Positions 12,307 through 25,400 are shown, counted from the first letter of the stretch. The stretch is DNA of 64,000 bases from Volvox africanus (GCA_030268105.1 BSDZ01000086.1:2294001-2358000), one strand, 5' to 3'. Notes: a model not told the origin generated them from the letters alone. Numbers and translations are program-made.

Positions 12307-15300
12307 TTAAACTGCTGCAGGTGTGCCGTACACCTGCAGTTCCGCTATCTGCAGCAGGCTGTTTGAGTTCATGACCACTGTATTGTAAGCTGTTGATGAT
12401 AATGGAGGACTAGTATTCCTGGTTAAGCTCTGTATAATCACGTAACGGCCTTCTACCAAGGGACTCAATTTGATGTCGTACAACCTGCCTGTGGAGGCCG
12501 GTCCCGTCACTCGGGAGACCAGTGGGTTTTGCGCGATGCGCGATTCGTCCAGAGGGGTCTTGCTGGTGACCGGGGAGTCACCCACACGGAACTCCAGATC
12601 CACAAGATTACTTGCGCAGCAGTCCTGACGGTTGTAGTACACAATCCTGGAAATTATGAACGAGCTGCCGAGGTCGATGGTCAGCCATGGCGAGGTGTCA
12701 TAAATCTCACTTCGAAAGAGGTCGAACCCGCCAGCGCTGATAACGCCGTCCACTGCGAGTTGTGGACCAAATGACGTGAGGTTGGATTCAGCGACGGAGG
12801 AAGAAAAAGCTGGCTTGCCTTGAGCAATATTGATCTCAAATGGGGTGTGAAGATTTAATGATGCAGCAGCCAGCTCGGGAGATGGTGGTGGAGGGCTGGG
12901 GGGTGGAGGCGATGGTGGTGGAGGGCTAGGCGGTGGAGGAGAGGGTGGTGGTGGAGAGGGTGGGGGCGGCCTGGGTGGTGGAGGTGGTGGGCTAGGTGGT
13001 TGAGGGGATAGAGGTTGTGATCGCGGAGGTGGTGCCCGCGGTTGCGAGGGGCTAAACGGCTCAGGTGATGGCGGTGGGGGGCTGGGCGGTGGAGGGAATG
13101 GTGGCGGGGGATTTGGAGGTGGTGATGGTGGTGGTGGCGGAAGGGGTGGTGAAGGGAGTGATGGTGGGGGGCTAGGAGGAAGTGGAGATGGTGGCGGCGG
13201 GCTAGGTGGTGGAGGCAATGGTGGCGGCGGGCTGGGGGGTGGAGGCAGTGGTGGCGGTGGGCTGGGGGGTGGAGGCGACGGTGGGGGGGGCCTTGGAGGT
13301 GATGGAAGCCGTTTTGGTTGGCTTACTGGCTCAGGTGATGGTGGAGGAGGACTGGGGGGGGGAGGAAGTGGTGGTGGAGGGCTTGGTGGGGGGGGCGATG
13401 GGGGGGGAGGTTTAGGCGGGGGAGGAGATGGTGGTGGTGAGTTCGGTGGCAATGGTGTTGGCGGTGGGGGAGTGGATGGCACAGGCGACGGTGGCGGTGG
13501 GCTGGGAGGTAGAGGTGATGGTGGTGGGGGGCTAGGGGGATGTGGGGATGGAGGTGGGGGACTAGGCGGCGGAGGTGACGGTGGGGGGGGACTAGGTGGC
13601 GGAGGTGACGGTGTTGGGGGTTTGGGAGGAAACGGTGATGGTGGTGGAGGGTTGGGTGGCGGAGGTGATGGTGGGAGTGGATTGGGTGGTGACGGTGACG
13701 GTGGTGGAGGTGATGGTGGTGGAGGTGATGGTGACCTGGGGCTAGGTGGTGGTGGTGATGGGCTCGGTGATGGATTGGGTGGGAATGGTGGTGATGATGG
13801 CGATTTGGGTGGCGGAGGTGTTGGTGGGAGTGGATTGGGTGGCAATGGTGATGGCGGTGGCGGATTGGGTGGCGGAGGTGATGGTGGTGGGGGGTCGGGT
13901 GGCAATGGTGATGGCGGTGGCGGATTGGGTGGCGGAGGTGATAGTGGTGGGGAGTTAGGCGGCTGAGGTGAAGGAGGTGGGGGGCTCGGGGGTTGCGGTG
14001 AGGGAGGTGGTGGACTTGGGGGCTGGGGTGATGGTGGTGGTGGACTGGGGGGTAAGGGTGATGGTGGTGGTGGACTGGGAGGCGGAGGTGATGGTGGGGG
14101 TGGACTGGGAGGCGGAGGTGATGGTGGTGGAGGGCTTGGAGGCGGAGGTGATGGTGGTGGAGGGCTGGGGGGTGGGGGGGATGTTGAGCTTGAGACTGGT
14201 GATTGGTTCGACACTGCTGACGGTGCTCTGGCAGGCTGTGGCAAAGGTGATGAGGTAGGTGGTGGAGGCGACACCATTGCCAAACGGGGTGAGGATTGAA
14301 ATGAGAATGGCGGTGGTGGCCGAAATTGTAGGCCGGGCACCGGTGGGGCCGCCGCATCAGGAAGCGGAGGTTGTGGTGATGGTGGCAGCGGCGTTGTGAT
14401 ATCCAAAGTTAGAGGTGCCGGCCCTTGCAGTTGGGGCGACTGATTTGGTAATAATGGACGTGGCTGTGGTCGCGGAGGTGGGGCTGGGCTGGGTGAAGAG
14501 GCATGGACTGGTGGCATCGGTGGTGGGAATTGCGTTCCTCCCTCCACCCAGACCCAGGTATGGTCAGTTCGCAACAGGATGGTGCGATTCAGTGCGTACA
14601 ACGAGGCCGCCACGTAAGCGGTTCCAATAACGTTATAGACCTGGATGGCCAACAGGTTTACACCGGCCGGCAGGCTTATCGGGATACCTGTAGTCGTGTT
14701 CAGTTTCGGCGTGCTTGGTAACAGCTGCTGACCATTTAGGAAGACTGTTCCACGATCGTTTGTGTTAATAAGAAAGGTACCGTTTACAATAGGTTCTGGG
14801 GTGAAGAAGGACTTGTAGAAATACGTGTACATCTGGGCAGTCTGCATAAGCGAGAGCGCATCCGCTGTAGACCAGATTAGGATGGCGTCCGGATCCTCCT
14901 GCTGCATGACGTATGTTTCTTGGAACGTGCTTACACCTGTTTGCAAGAGATGATGAGATGCATGCATGCGTGGTTCGTTGGGTCATTACAACGGATACAG
15001 TTAAGCCAGGGCCTAAGGGGGGAAGAGGGGACATGCAGTTCGTTCAAACCGAATTGCATGGGAAACGTACCTATGCATCACGCATACACACACGCGCACG
15101 CGATAGAGCTCTATCTCCCTCTCTCTTTCTCTCCCGCCCTCTCTCTCTCTCCCCTTCTCTCTCTCTCTCTATATATATATGCATATAAACATATAAACAT
15201 ATACATATACATATATCTATGTATTCTGGCTAGTTAGCATATGGGATCTACGAGTAGATTGGCCAAAAGGATGAACTGAACGGGCACACACTTAGGGCAG

Positions 15301-18300
15301 AGAACCACCGAGCGACAGAGGGACGCTGATGCCTGGGTGCACAAGCAAATAACATTAATTCTTTCATTTATTCGGTTGCAGCCCCAGGGGCCCTAGGCAT
15401 GTGCACAGGCAAATGAGGGTTTGGTGTTCCCCCCGAGGCGGGTGAACCTCCAACTGACGTGGGTCGAATGAAGTACCCGCCGTAGCCGTAGCCGTAGCTA
15501 GATCATCCAACATATAGCAGCTGTCTAGCTATCTTCCGAAAATCCCTCTTGCTCGAATCGCTGAGTGTGAGAGCTTTTTGCTCTTCTCACCTTCTATTAG
15601 AATACGTGTTTATTTGTGTGTGCCATACACCGTACGACTCCTAATAAAACGCCAAAACTGCACTAGTGGGCAATAAAGCAACCGCATGTATTTTTTTTTA
15701 ACACGGCTAGCTGGGCGATTGCATAAACCGTCAGAAATAACACCAATGAGGTAAACGTGCACGGAGGCGCAATCAATGAGTGTATGTGTGTATGAGGATA
15801 TTTCAGGACTAATGTTGCAAGGCCGTACTGTAGTATCCTGGGGTATCTACGGGAAGTGTCCAGGATTGGACCGCAGACGGTCATCTTTCAATTGGGCCTT
15901 TGTAGGCGGACACTACCGAGATACAACACGTACCAACCTGTTATAACACCGACACACATACATACATACGCCCAGCCTATATTTGTAGACTGTTATCCAT
16001 ATGTAAGCTTCACCACGCACTTACCCCGTTTTGCGCCAGCCACCCGATCAGCATTCGGCCAAAATCCCGGAATGGGCTGCCCCTCCGGAATGGCGGCCCC
16101 CTGATCCCCCTTCAGCCGGCACGTGTCCGTGCTAAGCTGATAGTCCCAGTATAAGCACCTTGGCTCCAAGTAGCAGGCCTGGCAGCAGGCGCCCTCGTCC
16201 GGCAAGGTAGTGGTGGACAGTGCGCCGGTATCATCGCCGTACGCAGCGCCGTACAGCAGTTGTATGGTGCAGGCTGCGGCGGTCGTACATACAGGCATTT
16301 ATATGTCGTTGTGGCAGATTAAGCTGAGTTTATTACAGATGCAGTGCGTGGGGAAGCCAGATCGGACGCCACGCTGCAGTAGCAGTCGAGTGCCAACAGT
16401 GCTTTCGAGTGCCCCGATGGTGAGCGAGGAGGTGCTTTTGGCAAATTACTATATTGTGATTCCATCCGTGGCGTAAAAACAAAAACGCCTGGACGAACGA
16501 CTACAAGCAGCATCAACAGCAGTCAACGTAGCTGGCGGCTGGCGGCGTTGCGATCCGTTCATTAGGTACTGTTTACATGCGTGCATGTCATGCGGGGACG
16601 CCGTTTACGACTGGCTGGAAGGAACGAACGAATGGAGGCACGAGGGATACGCCTATGTATATGTATTCAGTACCGTTTGGTGTCATTCAGAATCTAATGG
16701 AGAGGTGTTACACTGTGGTCGACTTCGTTGCCCTGCAGGACAGGCACCGGGGGCCCTGACCGGGCTGAACCATAGCGCAGGGGCAGGGGCAGGGGAACAC
16801 GCAGCTTAGCCTGTCTGTCCTGCCGCGTGGTCCTCCCCTCGTATATATTCAGTATCGTGTATGTATGTGTACGGGGGTAATTATATGTATTTTTTTATCC
16901 TTCGTCCGTGTATATATGTTTGCGACTTTCATACCTGCAACCGTGCCGTATGCCTGCAGTTCCGTAACCTTCAGGCCTAAGGGAGCCCCAGACAATTCGT
17001 TAGTCGTGACGGTGAGGAAGCGGCCGGTGACAGGAGGATTAAGGGAAAAGCCGATCACGTTCTCTGTTTTGGCGGAGACGTAGGCACGACCGATGATGGG
17101 GTTCAGGTACCCGAGGCTCGTGTTTAGGTCATTGCTTACGACAGCGCCGCCCAATCTCAACTTGAGCTCTACCAGATGGCTGGGCGAGTAGGCCATATTA
17201 GGGATGTACAGCGCCACCTGACTGACCGTAACCAGCTCCCCAAAGTCAATGCAGAGCCACTGGAATGATTGGTAAGCACTGGCGAAGACGTTGGAGCCGT
17301 TTGAAACGATGCCATCGTTTGCGTTTGCTGGTGCGTACATGCTGGAGCTGTTCAGCTGCGATGAGGCAAAGATCCGCCTGCCCAGCGCGAGGTTTGGGTA
17401 GATTGGTCGTGGCAGAGTTGGGAGTGGTAACGGTGGACCCTCTCCCCAGACCCAAGTGTGGTCAGTACGCAGCAGGACGGTACGATTGGGAGCGTACAAT
17501 GAAGCTACCAAGTACGCATTCCCACCCCAATTAAAAACACTTATGGCGATCAGGTTCAGACCATCTTTTAGGTTGATGATAATACGGGTCGTGTTCTCCT
17601 TGGTCGAGGTTGGCGAGAGCTGCTGACCGTTTAGGAAGACTGTACCACGATCGTTTGTGCTTAAAAGCAAGGTGGCGTTTACAATTGGTTCAGTCGTGAA
17701 GAAGGACTTGTAAAAGTACGTATTCCAAACTGCGGTCTGCCTGGCAATTAATGCGTTCGGTGTGGACCAAATCATAATGGCACCCTGATCTTCCGTCATA
17801 AAGCCGATGTAGTGATAGGTGCTAACGCCTGTAGCGAGGTATGGACAAGATATTAGGCAGGATTCAGCAGTGGAGATCTGGAGAATTTAAGGAAGGAACT
17901 AGCGAATCAACGATATCATGTATCAACCGTAAACCGTTGACATAATGATCATTGAGTGTTGATTATGTAATGAACTTGAGATTATACTTCTGAAATCCTT
18001 AAACGTCTAAATATCGTTAACCACACATGCGTGATAATGGACATGCATAACATGTAAGTATATATACGCAAGCAATTTGAATTAAACAATACAATAAGCG
18101 ACAGCAGATTCTCGCTCAGCGGTCCTGCTGTGCATGTGTGGACGCCAGCCGATTCCTTACGCCCTAGGAAATAGAACAATGCATAGATGTGTGACTAGCA
18201 TATGTAATTAGCTCATGATGAAATCGAACTGCATTATCACGACGCTACGCTACATAAGCTTCACCACGCACCTACCCCGTTTTGCGCCAGCCACCCGATC

Positions 18301-20353
18301 AGCATTCGGCCAAAATCCCGGAATGGGCTGCCCCTCCGGAATGGCGGCCCCCTGATCCCCCTTCAGCCGGCACGTGTCCGTGCTAAGCTGGTAGTCCCAG
18401 TATAAGCACCTTGGCTCCAAGTAGCAGGCCTGGCAGCAGGCGCCCTCGTCCGGCAAGGTAGTGGTGGACAGTGCGCCGGTATCATCGCCGTACGCAGCGC
18501 CGTACAGCAGTTGTATGGTGCAGGCTGCGGCGGTCGTAAATGGACGGACACAATGGAGCAAAACATACATTCTCCACTATTGATTGAACATCTGCGCACT
18601 TTCTTTCTGTTCACCCTGCGGCCGGAACTTATGGATTGTATATTGCATACAAAACATATATATATATATATAACATATATGTATATATATAACATATATG
18701 TATATATATATATACATATAACATATATATATACACACATGAATATATGCATATAAGTAGTGAGGGCTGATGAGCTATCCTCGGCCGCGGCGGAACAAAT
18801 TATGCAAGGTAGGTTTTTAGGTGGCGAAGGATTCAACTGCCCCACATCCGGTGGAGTGATCGATGACGGAGGATGCAATTCATGTGCGCACACACATACA
18901 CATACACATACACATACACATACACGTACACACACAAATCAAGATGCATCCATATGGGAAAGGAACCAATACCAAACGAGTACCGGGATAAGTCCGGGAC
19001 GGACTTTTTCTAAGTCTGTTTAAGCAGGACTTACTGTCTCACTTTCGCCTTACAGAGAGAACTGTGAACCTGACAGTATATGTCCTCTCAGCTCTTCACT
19101 GCTGAAAACTAGATAGTGCCAATAAATCCTGGCCGGTCAGCATTCCCTCATTCCCACCAGGAGCTCTTTGCATATTTTCCAGTCGGGTATTCTTCATGGT
19201 ACGTACCTGCGGGTGTGCCGTACACCTGCACCTCAGCCACCTGGGACCCGATTACTTCACCGAAGCCCACAGAGAGGAAGCGGCCCGTGACAGGGGGGTT
19301 GTTACGGACAGTAACCACACCACTTGCTGGTGTGCTGTTGGCCCTGAAACCGTTAATCATCTGGTTGAATAAGAACTGAGAGTCCGTAGTGCTTATGACG
19401 GCTCCGCCAAACCTAAATCGCAGATCCAATGCCTGGTCGATTCGGGGGATGTACAGCACCATCTCACTGATCGTAACCAGCTCCCCAAAGTCAATGCAGA
19501 GCCACTGGAATGATTGGTAAGCACTGGCGAAGACGTTGGAGCTGTTTGAAACGATGCCATCGTTTGCGTTTGCTGGTGCGTACATGCTGGAGCTGTTCAG
19601 CTGCGATGAGGCGAAGATCCGCCTGCCCACCGCGAGGTTTGAGAGGGGAGGCGGCGGTGGGGGGGTTGGGGGTAGTGGGGGTAGGGGTGGGCGTGGTGAA
19701 GGTGGTGGGGTTGCGGGTGGACGTGGTGGGGATGGTAGAGGTGCGGGTGGGCGTGGTGGTGGTGGTGGAGGTGCGGGTGGGCGTGGTGGAAATGGTGATG
19801 CAGGTGGAGGCCTGGGTGGCTCAGGACGGGGTGATGAGGCAGCAGAGGGCAGTCGCGGCATGGAGTTCCCTACAAGCAAGCATGAGGGTGGTGTTCAGAG
19901 AACGCATATTCGTCTTCATCCGTACATGCTTACATACGTGAGCAGGCGCGCACGAGCATTGTGGCAGCACATATCCCCCGCTACTGCTGCAGATCAGAAC
20001 TCCTGCGTCAGAAATGCTTAAGGGATAGACACATGGGCTTGCAGGCAGGCAGCTGCAGTAGTGATGATGTGCAGGAGCCGGGGATGCGCATGTATGCATA
20101 GTATAAATGCATTAGGCTACTTGTAACGAAATAGGCTAGCTATAAATAGGCTAGCTAATGTACTAGCCTATATATAATATACATATAACATATTACATAA
20201 ATTAAAGTATAAGTATTAATAAATATATACATATATTCTGTCATTCCCGCTATACATAGCGATATGCCGCCTACCTTGAGCATCGGCGGTCCTGGAGAAA
20301 ATCACCAAAGGTGATGTTACGAAACACCAGGTTAGAGGCAACAGGAGCGACAT
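12307..20353 (-). CDS. Secreted modular extracellular-matrix protein: F5/8C, PAN, jelly-roll and PPSPPPP domains
   Basis: Exons: 20275-20353, 19207-19869, 18276-18524, 16935-17828, 16025-16273, 12307-14936. They join in one frame to about 1587 residues. All five introns are phase 1. Exon 1 is a signal peptide ([12 protein letters not shown]...ADAQ). Exon 2 has a Pro/Arg-rich linker and an F5/8C domain (from [14 protein letters not shown] to EVQVYG). Exons 3 and 5 (residues ~248-330, ~629-711) are cysteine-rich PAN/Apple-like domains ([17 protein letters not shown]). Exon 4 has a jelly-roll domain ([26 protein letters not shown]) and F5/8C. Exon 6 has jelly-roll, about 550 residues of PPSPPPP hydroxyproline-type shaft, then a last F5/8C ending YGTPAAV-stop. 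These folds commonly bind sugars, so an adhesive or cell-wall role is inferred. It could be two or three adjacent genes, but matching phases, one signal peptide and one terminal stop favour a single gene. Confidence 0.78.
12895..14190 (-). repeat. GC-skewed coding repeat encoding the PPSPPPP shaft
   Basis: Degenerate GGTGGTGGAG-type repeats on the plus strand read on the minus strand as [10 protein letters not shown] with interruptions ([15 protein letters not shown]). This is the hydroxyproline-rich glycoprotein pattern of volvocine cell walls and pherophorin rods, where prolines are hydroxylated and glycosylated. The skew leaves other frames open over long distances, producing spurious Gly-rich and His-rich reading frames. 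Confidence 0.9.
15111..15182. repeat. CT-rich microsatellite running into (AT)n
   Basis: Interrupted CT repeats followed by about ten bases of alternating AT, inside the last intron of the modular extracellular gene. Confidence 0.9.
15829..15929. repeat. Dispersed ~100 bp repeat, copy B
   Basis: Same element and orientation as 11433-11532, diverged mainly in the middle. It lies in the intron upstream of the last exon of the modular gene, so copies A and B bracket that exon. Confidence 0.7.
16702..16840. repeat. Dispersed ~140 bp repeat, copy 1
   Basis: Contains GGTGTTACACTGTG, CGACTT, CCGGGGGCCCTGACC, CAGCGCAG-like and CTCCCCT blocks in the same order as 62312-62445. It sits in the intron between exons 4 and 5 of the modular gene. 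It has no recognisable coding potential. Confidence 0.65.
18654..18740. repeat. AT-rich (TA/CATATA)n microsatellite
   Basis: Almost pure alternating TA with spaced C and G, in the intron between exons 2 and 3 of the modular gene. Confidence 0.9.
18889..18936. repeat. (CACATA)n microsatellite
   Basis: Repeated CACATA/CA units in the same intron as the preceding AT tract. Confidence 0.9.
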
Positions 20354-22437
20354 CAGCTGCAGATGTCGATGCTGCAGCGGTCTGCCCCCTCGCATCCGTT
20401 GTGGCTGAGCCATGGACGAATGCTCCAGCCGGATTTGCACGCCAAATAAATAACCTACGTGCGTATGTATGTCGTCCCAATTAAACACCCGAAGTGCGTG
20501 CCTTGGGCCATGCAATCATTACGTATTTGACCTGATATCTATAACGATTTAAAGAATTAATGTTGAAGTAGGTTAACTGCGTAGAGAGGTGCGTGGGTCT
20601 GCTGGTATTAATTCAAAGCAGCTCATCAGAACGCGCCGACCACTACGTCCCAGCCAGCGAGCGTCAGCCAGCAACGGCAAGGGGAGACGTAATGTTTCTG
20701 TCAAGCATCCAATCATTATTTGATGTTTTAATTCATATTTACTTTACAGTGGAACGTTTGGAAAGGGTCTTTACAATGAAACGGGGAAACGGTTGCGTCC
20801 CATCCCGTTATAGCATCGAGTAATAAATGGGTTGGGACACCTAGCTAATTGATTTGAAATTCATAAGATTTATCAGATCTATTATTCGGTATAAGTGTTG
20901 AAAGGCATCGTGTGAATAGAGTGTGACAAACCTACCTTGATGGTTAAACTTCGCTCGTATTGCGAGATGTTGCCTATCATGAGAAATCAGTGATAAAATG
21001 TAAACGAACTTGTTTGGATGGGAGATATACCTGGGCAATATGGGTCACTATTGCGGAACGAATCACATCAGTAACCGCATAACCAGCAGTAACTCGGGAC
21101 CCCGTCAAACGACCAGGACAATGGAATCTGAAAAGCCTGCCATCGCGTTAAGGAATATGAAATACTTTGATAATTACTATGTTTTTCTACCCTCCGTTGC
21201 GTGAAGTACGTGGTCATGCACATACAGCGCCATCGCCGGGGGGCGGACCCTGGCGGACAACCCATCTCCTAACGAGCTTACTTTCCGCGCACACCAGATC
21301 CTCAAGGGCTCAGCGCTGCGATATAGCTTTGCTGAATATTGCAAAAATTAACAATCACGCGATAGTTTTGATTAGTTACGTCTTATTGCGCCCAGGGTGG
21401 AGCCCTTGGCTTGCACCTGTTAAACGCCTCAGCGCAACCCCCTCTGACTGATCATCAAGATTTTATTATTGTTTATTATCAAAATTCTCTCATTATTTCC
21501 ATCCGTTTCTGCCTATTAACGATCAGTGGAACATTTTCCGGCTGTTTTCTCCACAACTTCTTAAGCGAACCCCGGCGAGTCCCGAAGAGCCATCGTGAGT
21601 CCATGGTCAAAAGTTGCAGCTGATTATTCAGAAGTGGTAAACAGTATATGCTTGCGACTAACGAAGATGGAATAATTCCCAAAAAATTTAGCACTCAATT
21701 TGTGCCAAATTGTGCCACTCCCGTTTCCAGAGATTGCAACTCCGGTATGGGTCCTGGTACGGCGGCGTTGGCAATGATCAGCGTACAGCGTACCAAAAAA
21801 CTTCATTTGGGGGCAGAAACGTGCAACCAATGTGGAATGCAAAGGACAGATAGATAGGGGACCATACCATTTTCAGTCGTTTCCAAGGCTGTGCATGCAC
21901 TGACATGCAGTTGTCCGCAGGACCGTTTTGATGCTAGCACCTTCCGCACTGGCCACACAAAATCTTAATCCGCAGTCCAAAAATTTGGAGCAGCTGCTCG
22001 CATCATTTTCCAGTTGTGTTAAGGAAGAAGCAGTAGTGCAGGGGCTTTGAAGTCCCGGATGGGTGGGCAGAAGTGGGCTTTCCAGCAGTGGTTCTCTGAA
22101 GACTCTCACTCCTCCCTGTACCTCCAAGAGCAGCTCTCATCTCCAATACCTATAGCGATCCCCCATGTCACTCATGAACACACACACACACCCTCCGTAA
22201 CATACACCTTCTTATCGTCTCTCCTCCACGGCCTTAAGTACTGCTGGACCTGGTGAGTCAGTCCGATGAACTGCGACCCCCCATGCTGACCCACAAAAAA
22301 ACGGCCTCATCGTTGCTTGTTCTCCTCTCCCAATCCTTCCTATCCTAATCCTCGCCAACCGCTGAAGTGTCGTCCGCTTATTTCCATCCCTCTCCCAAAA
22401 TCCCTCCTCTGCCCACGCCACGCCTCGACCCGCTTGG
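20354..22437. other. Intergenic, upstream of the modular gene and downstream of the PPD6-like gene
   Basis: No reading frame is recognisable as a protein. Both flanking genes are on the minus strand, so it holds the 3' UTR of the PsbP-domain gene and the promoter and 5' UTR of the secreted protein gene. The sequence is AT-richer than its surroundings near 20100-20240 and 21470-21720. Confidence 0.5.
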
Positions 22438-25400
22438 TTAATCCTGCCGCACGCGGAAGCTCTGTTGGATGACCCGCAGGTCTGCGGCATGCTTTTTCCA
22501 CTGGCGCGCGCTGGAGGTGAGGGTGAGGACAAACACTCGGTTCTTGGTTGCTGTGGCGGCCACCAGGTTGTGGGGCTTGAGCTCCCTACGGGCGAAACAG
22601 GGGCCGGGGAGTGGGGACCGCAAGGCGTGGCTTGCATCTGTTGTCCTGATCCTGCTACAGCTCGGTCCAAAACAAGCGCCAACGGTTTGCACCGCTCAAA
22701 TCCCTTCCCCTTAAAGCAACCCTCCAAGCACCCCGCAAAGCCAAAGGACGTTCATAATGGTCCTACATTCTGGCCTGCCTCACGGTATTTCCTCCCCATT
22801 GGTTATATTGGTTCAACTCTGGTACTCCTCTGGTTCTACTTCTAATAGTACATCCGCGTCCCTCGATGTCCCCCGAAGGCCCGCCCCGCCCCTTAACAAG
22901 ATGGCCCCCCAGCACCCGCACCCCAATCATCCGGCGTCACCCACCACAGGTAGTACAGGCCCCCGTCTTCCCGAGTGGCCACCTCCGTGGACAGCACATC
23001 GTCCTCATCCAGCGGCCGACCGAAGAGCTCGGGCGCGAATCCCTCAATGACCCTTTGCGGAGGCCCCACACTCTCAAGGTCCACTTTCTGGGAATAGAGA
23101 CCCGAATGGAGAAGGCCAAAACAGACAGGAAGCGACAGGGACCATACGCGCAGCGTATGTAGGAGTGTCTTTATATCCGGAAAGGGTGAGGATAGGAGGG
23201 AGTGCTAGTTAACAGGCTCGCTGCGCTAACGTGCATTGTATGTGTTCCTGGCTGTCTGTCAAAGCAAGTACCCCCGGTGAGTATACTTTTTCGGTCCTGG
23301 GCCATTACGCATGGCGCGCACCCCTTTAACGGCCGCCCTCGCAAGGTCCCCCGCCCTCGAGGGAGCCCTCCAGAGACCGGTTCCAAGAGGACGCTTGGCA
23401 AATTGCCCACTCACAGCGTTGAAGCCAACGTCCATAAACCTGCAGCGGCACATTGGTCATAAGGCAACCTCATCAACAACAGGTGACCAGAAGGGTGGGA
23501 TTTGGCGACAGCCCAACATACCCTTCACAGTCCACCTGGCCGTGGGGCAATGGGATACATATGAATACAGTGGGCTCTCGTTGGAGACTGGGAAAAGCTG
23601 AAGCTGCACCCATGTGGCTCCCGCGCCGGAGAAGGCCCAGTGAGAGATGGGTCAGGGTACGGCTGATTACGCGAGTACGCCAGACAGGAAGGGGCGCATG
23701 CACATCCCATGCATCTCATGCAACAATCAAGCCCCATCCACGCCCTCCATCATAAAGGAGGCGAAGCTTTTACGTCTGAGGCTTTCCAAGTTATAGCCCC
23801 CTCCGGTCGATGTAAAGCAGCACGGTTTGCCATGGATCATCAATCATGAAGTGTTTTCCGCACGTACAGTGACATATAGTAGGTCTTCGCCGAAGCCCTT
23901 CCCTCCCTTGGGAGGAAGGGAGGGAGGACCTCACGCCAGGGGGCACACGAACGCACTCTACCAGCAGCCCTACTGACCTAAGCACTGGCGCCACCACCAC
24001 CGCCAAGTCACCTTGCTCCTTGTTTTGGTACCGAAGATCAATCTGAGGGATGAAGGGAAGGTCGTCAACAAGTGAGGATGCGATGGGGGGGGCCACAGGC
24101 GCACCACAGACTGCCACCAAATGGGGCCACTCCCGTCCGAACCGAACGTCAGCCCATACCCATACAAAATCGGCATAATCGTCGCTCGCGGGCATTCAAG
24201 CAAGGGATATGGGGAGCATCCAGTAATCGGGACTCAATAAAGACACGTCCCGAAGCATCATATGTACATCGATCGCGCATTACAGATGTCGTAAAGTACC
24301 GTACCTCGGTGCCGCCCAGGTCCGCGATGGAGACCGGGATTTCCTCCCAGCCCTTCGGAACCCGGAATTTGTACGGCGGAATCTCACTCCAGCCCACACC
24401 ATGCCCTCCCGATTTGCCTTCCGGCCTGACGTACATGTAAAAGCCCTCCTGGTCTGGTTCCTTGCTCAAGCCTGTGGAGGAAGTTGGTGGTAATTGACCG
24501 GCTATGACTTTCATCCGCCGTTGCTGTTTGTATGATATTTATATGTATATTTGTATGATATGTTTGTACGATATGTTTGTATGAGTAGAGGCCGATGATG
24601 AAGTCGTGAATGCAGGCTATTCATTTGGGCCTTTGGAGCAAAGAGGCTGCTTTCAACCCGTCCATCTCGCAATTAGGCTCCATGGTACATCTGCGCGGCC
24701 TACTCTTGATGGGTTCGACATTCACATTCTAGTGAGAGCTGCAATCGCCATGTGATACGGCAGCGCAACCAGGGATTGGGACCATCCTCCCTTTCCCACG
24801 GCATTCAGGAGTGGTTAAGAAGAGTATAATCCAGGAGTCAACGAACTGATGCTATAGGGCCGTGGATCTCTGCTTCATACAAGCACATAAGCAGCGACAC
24901 TTTAAGGAAGTGACTGCGTAAGTCCTGACTGCTAAGACTGCTAAGGCTGACGTAAAGGGCAAGCTACCGTTCACAGGGACTTCCAACGCGGCAGTCGACG
25001 AAACGGACGTTTATGCACACAGAGTACGATAAGTAATGGGTTCATGCCGTCATGATGATCCTTCTTACTGAAACCCCCCAAATGGATGGCACCAGGACTG
25101 GGGCTTCCAGAGCGATTTCTAGTGGAGGAAGGCAGGTAACTCAGGTACCCCACGCTCGGTGACATGATGGGTTTAAACCTTTAAATATTCATGACATATT
25201 ACTACTATCGTAGCATTCCACAAAAGTCATTCATGCAAAATAAGGAAAGGTATCGGAAAGGTACCAGCTGAACCTATCAGAGCTTATATCGCCGCGGGAC
25301 ACAGCAGCAAAACGTCATGTCTAGGTATCATCACCTATATTCCGTGGTTTCAAAAATGGCACCTTGAACTGTCTAAGGATACCGTTTCTGTGTCTGTCCG

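Noticed and set aside
13206..14258. Long plus-strand Gly-rich open frames (DGGGGLGG repeats)
   Set aside because: They are the complement of the PPSPPPP coding repeat; the minus frame has the flanking jelly-roll and F5/8C domains and is the real one.
13323..14357. 344-codon His/Pro-rich minus frame
   Set aside because: Out-of-frame reading of the same repeat as the true minus-strand exon.
19510..20021. Plus-strand Gly-rich frames of 143-161 codons
   Set aside because: Complement of the Pro/Arg-rich linker in exon 2 of the matrix gene.
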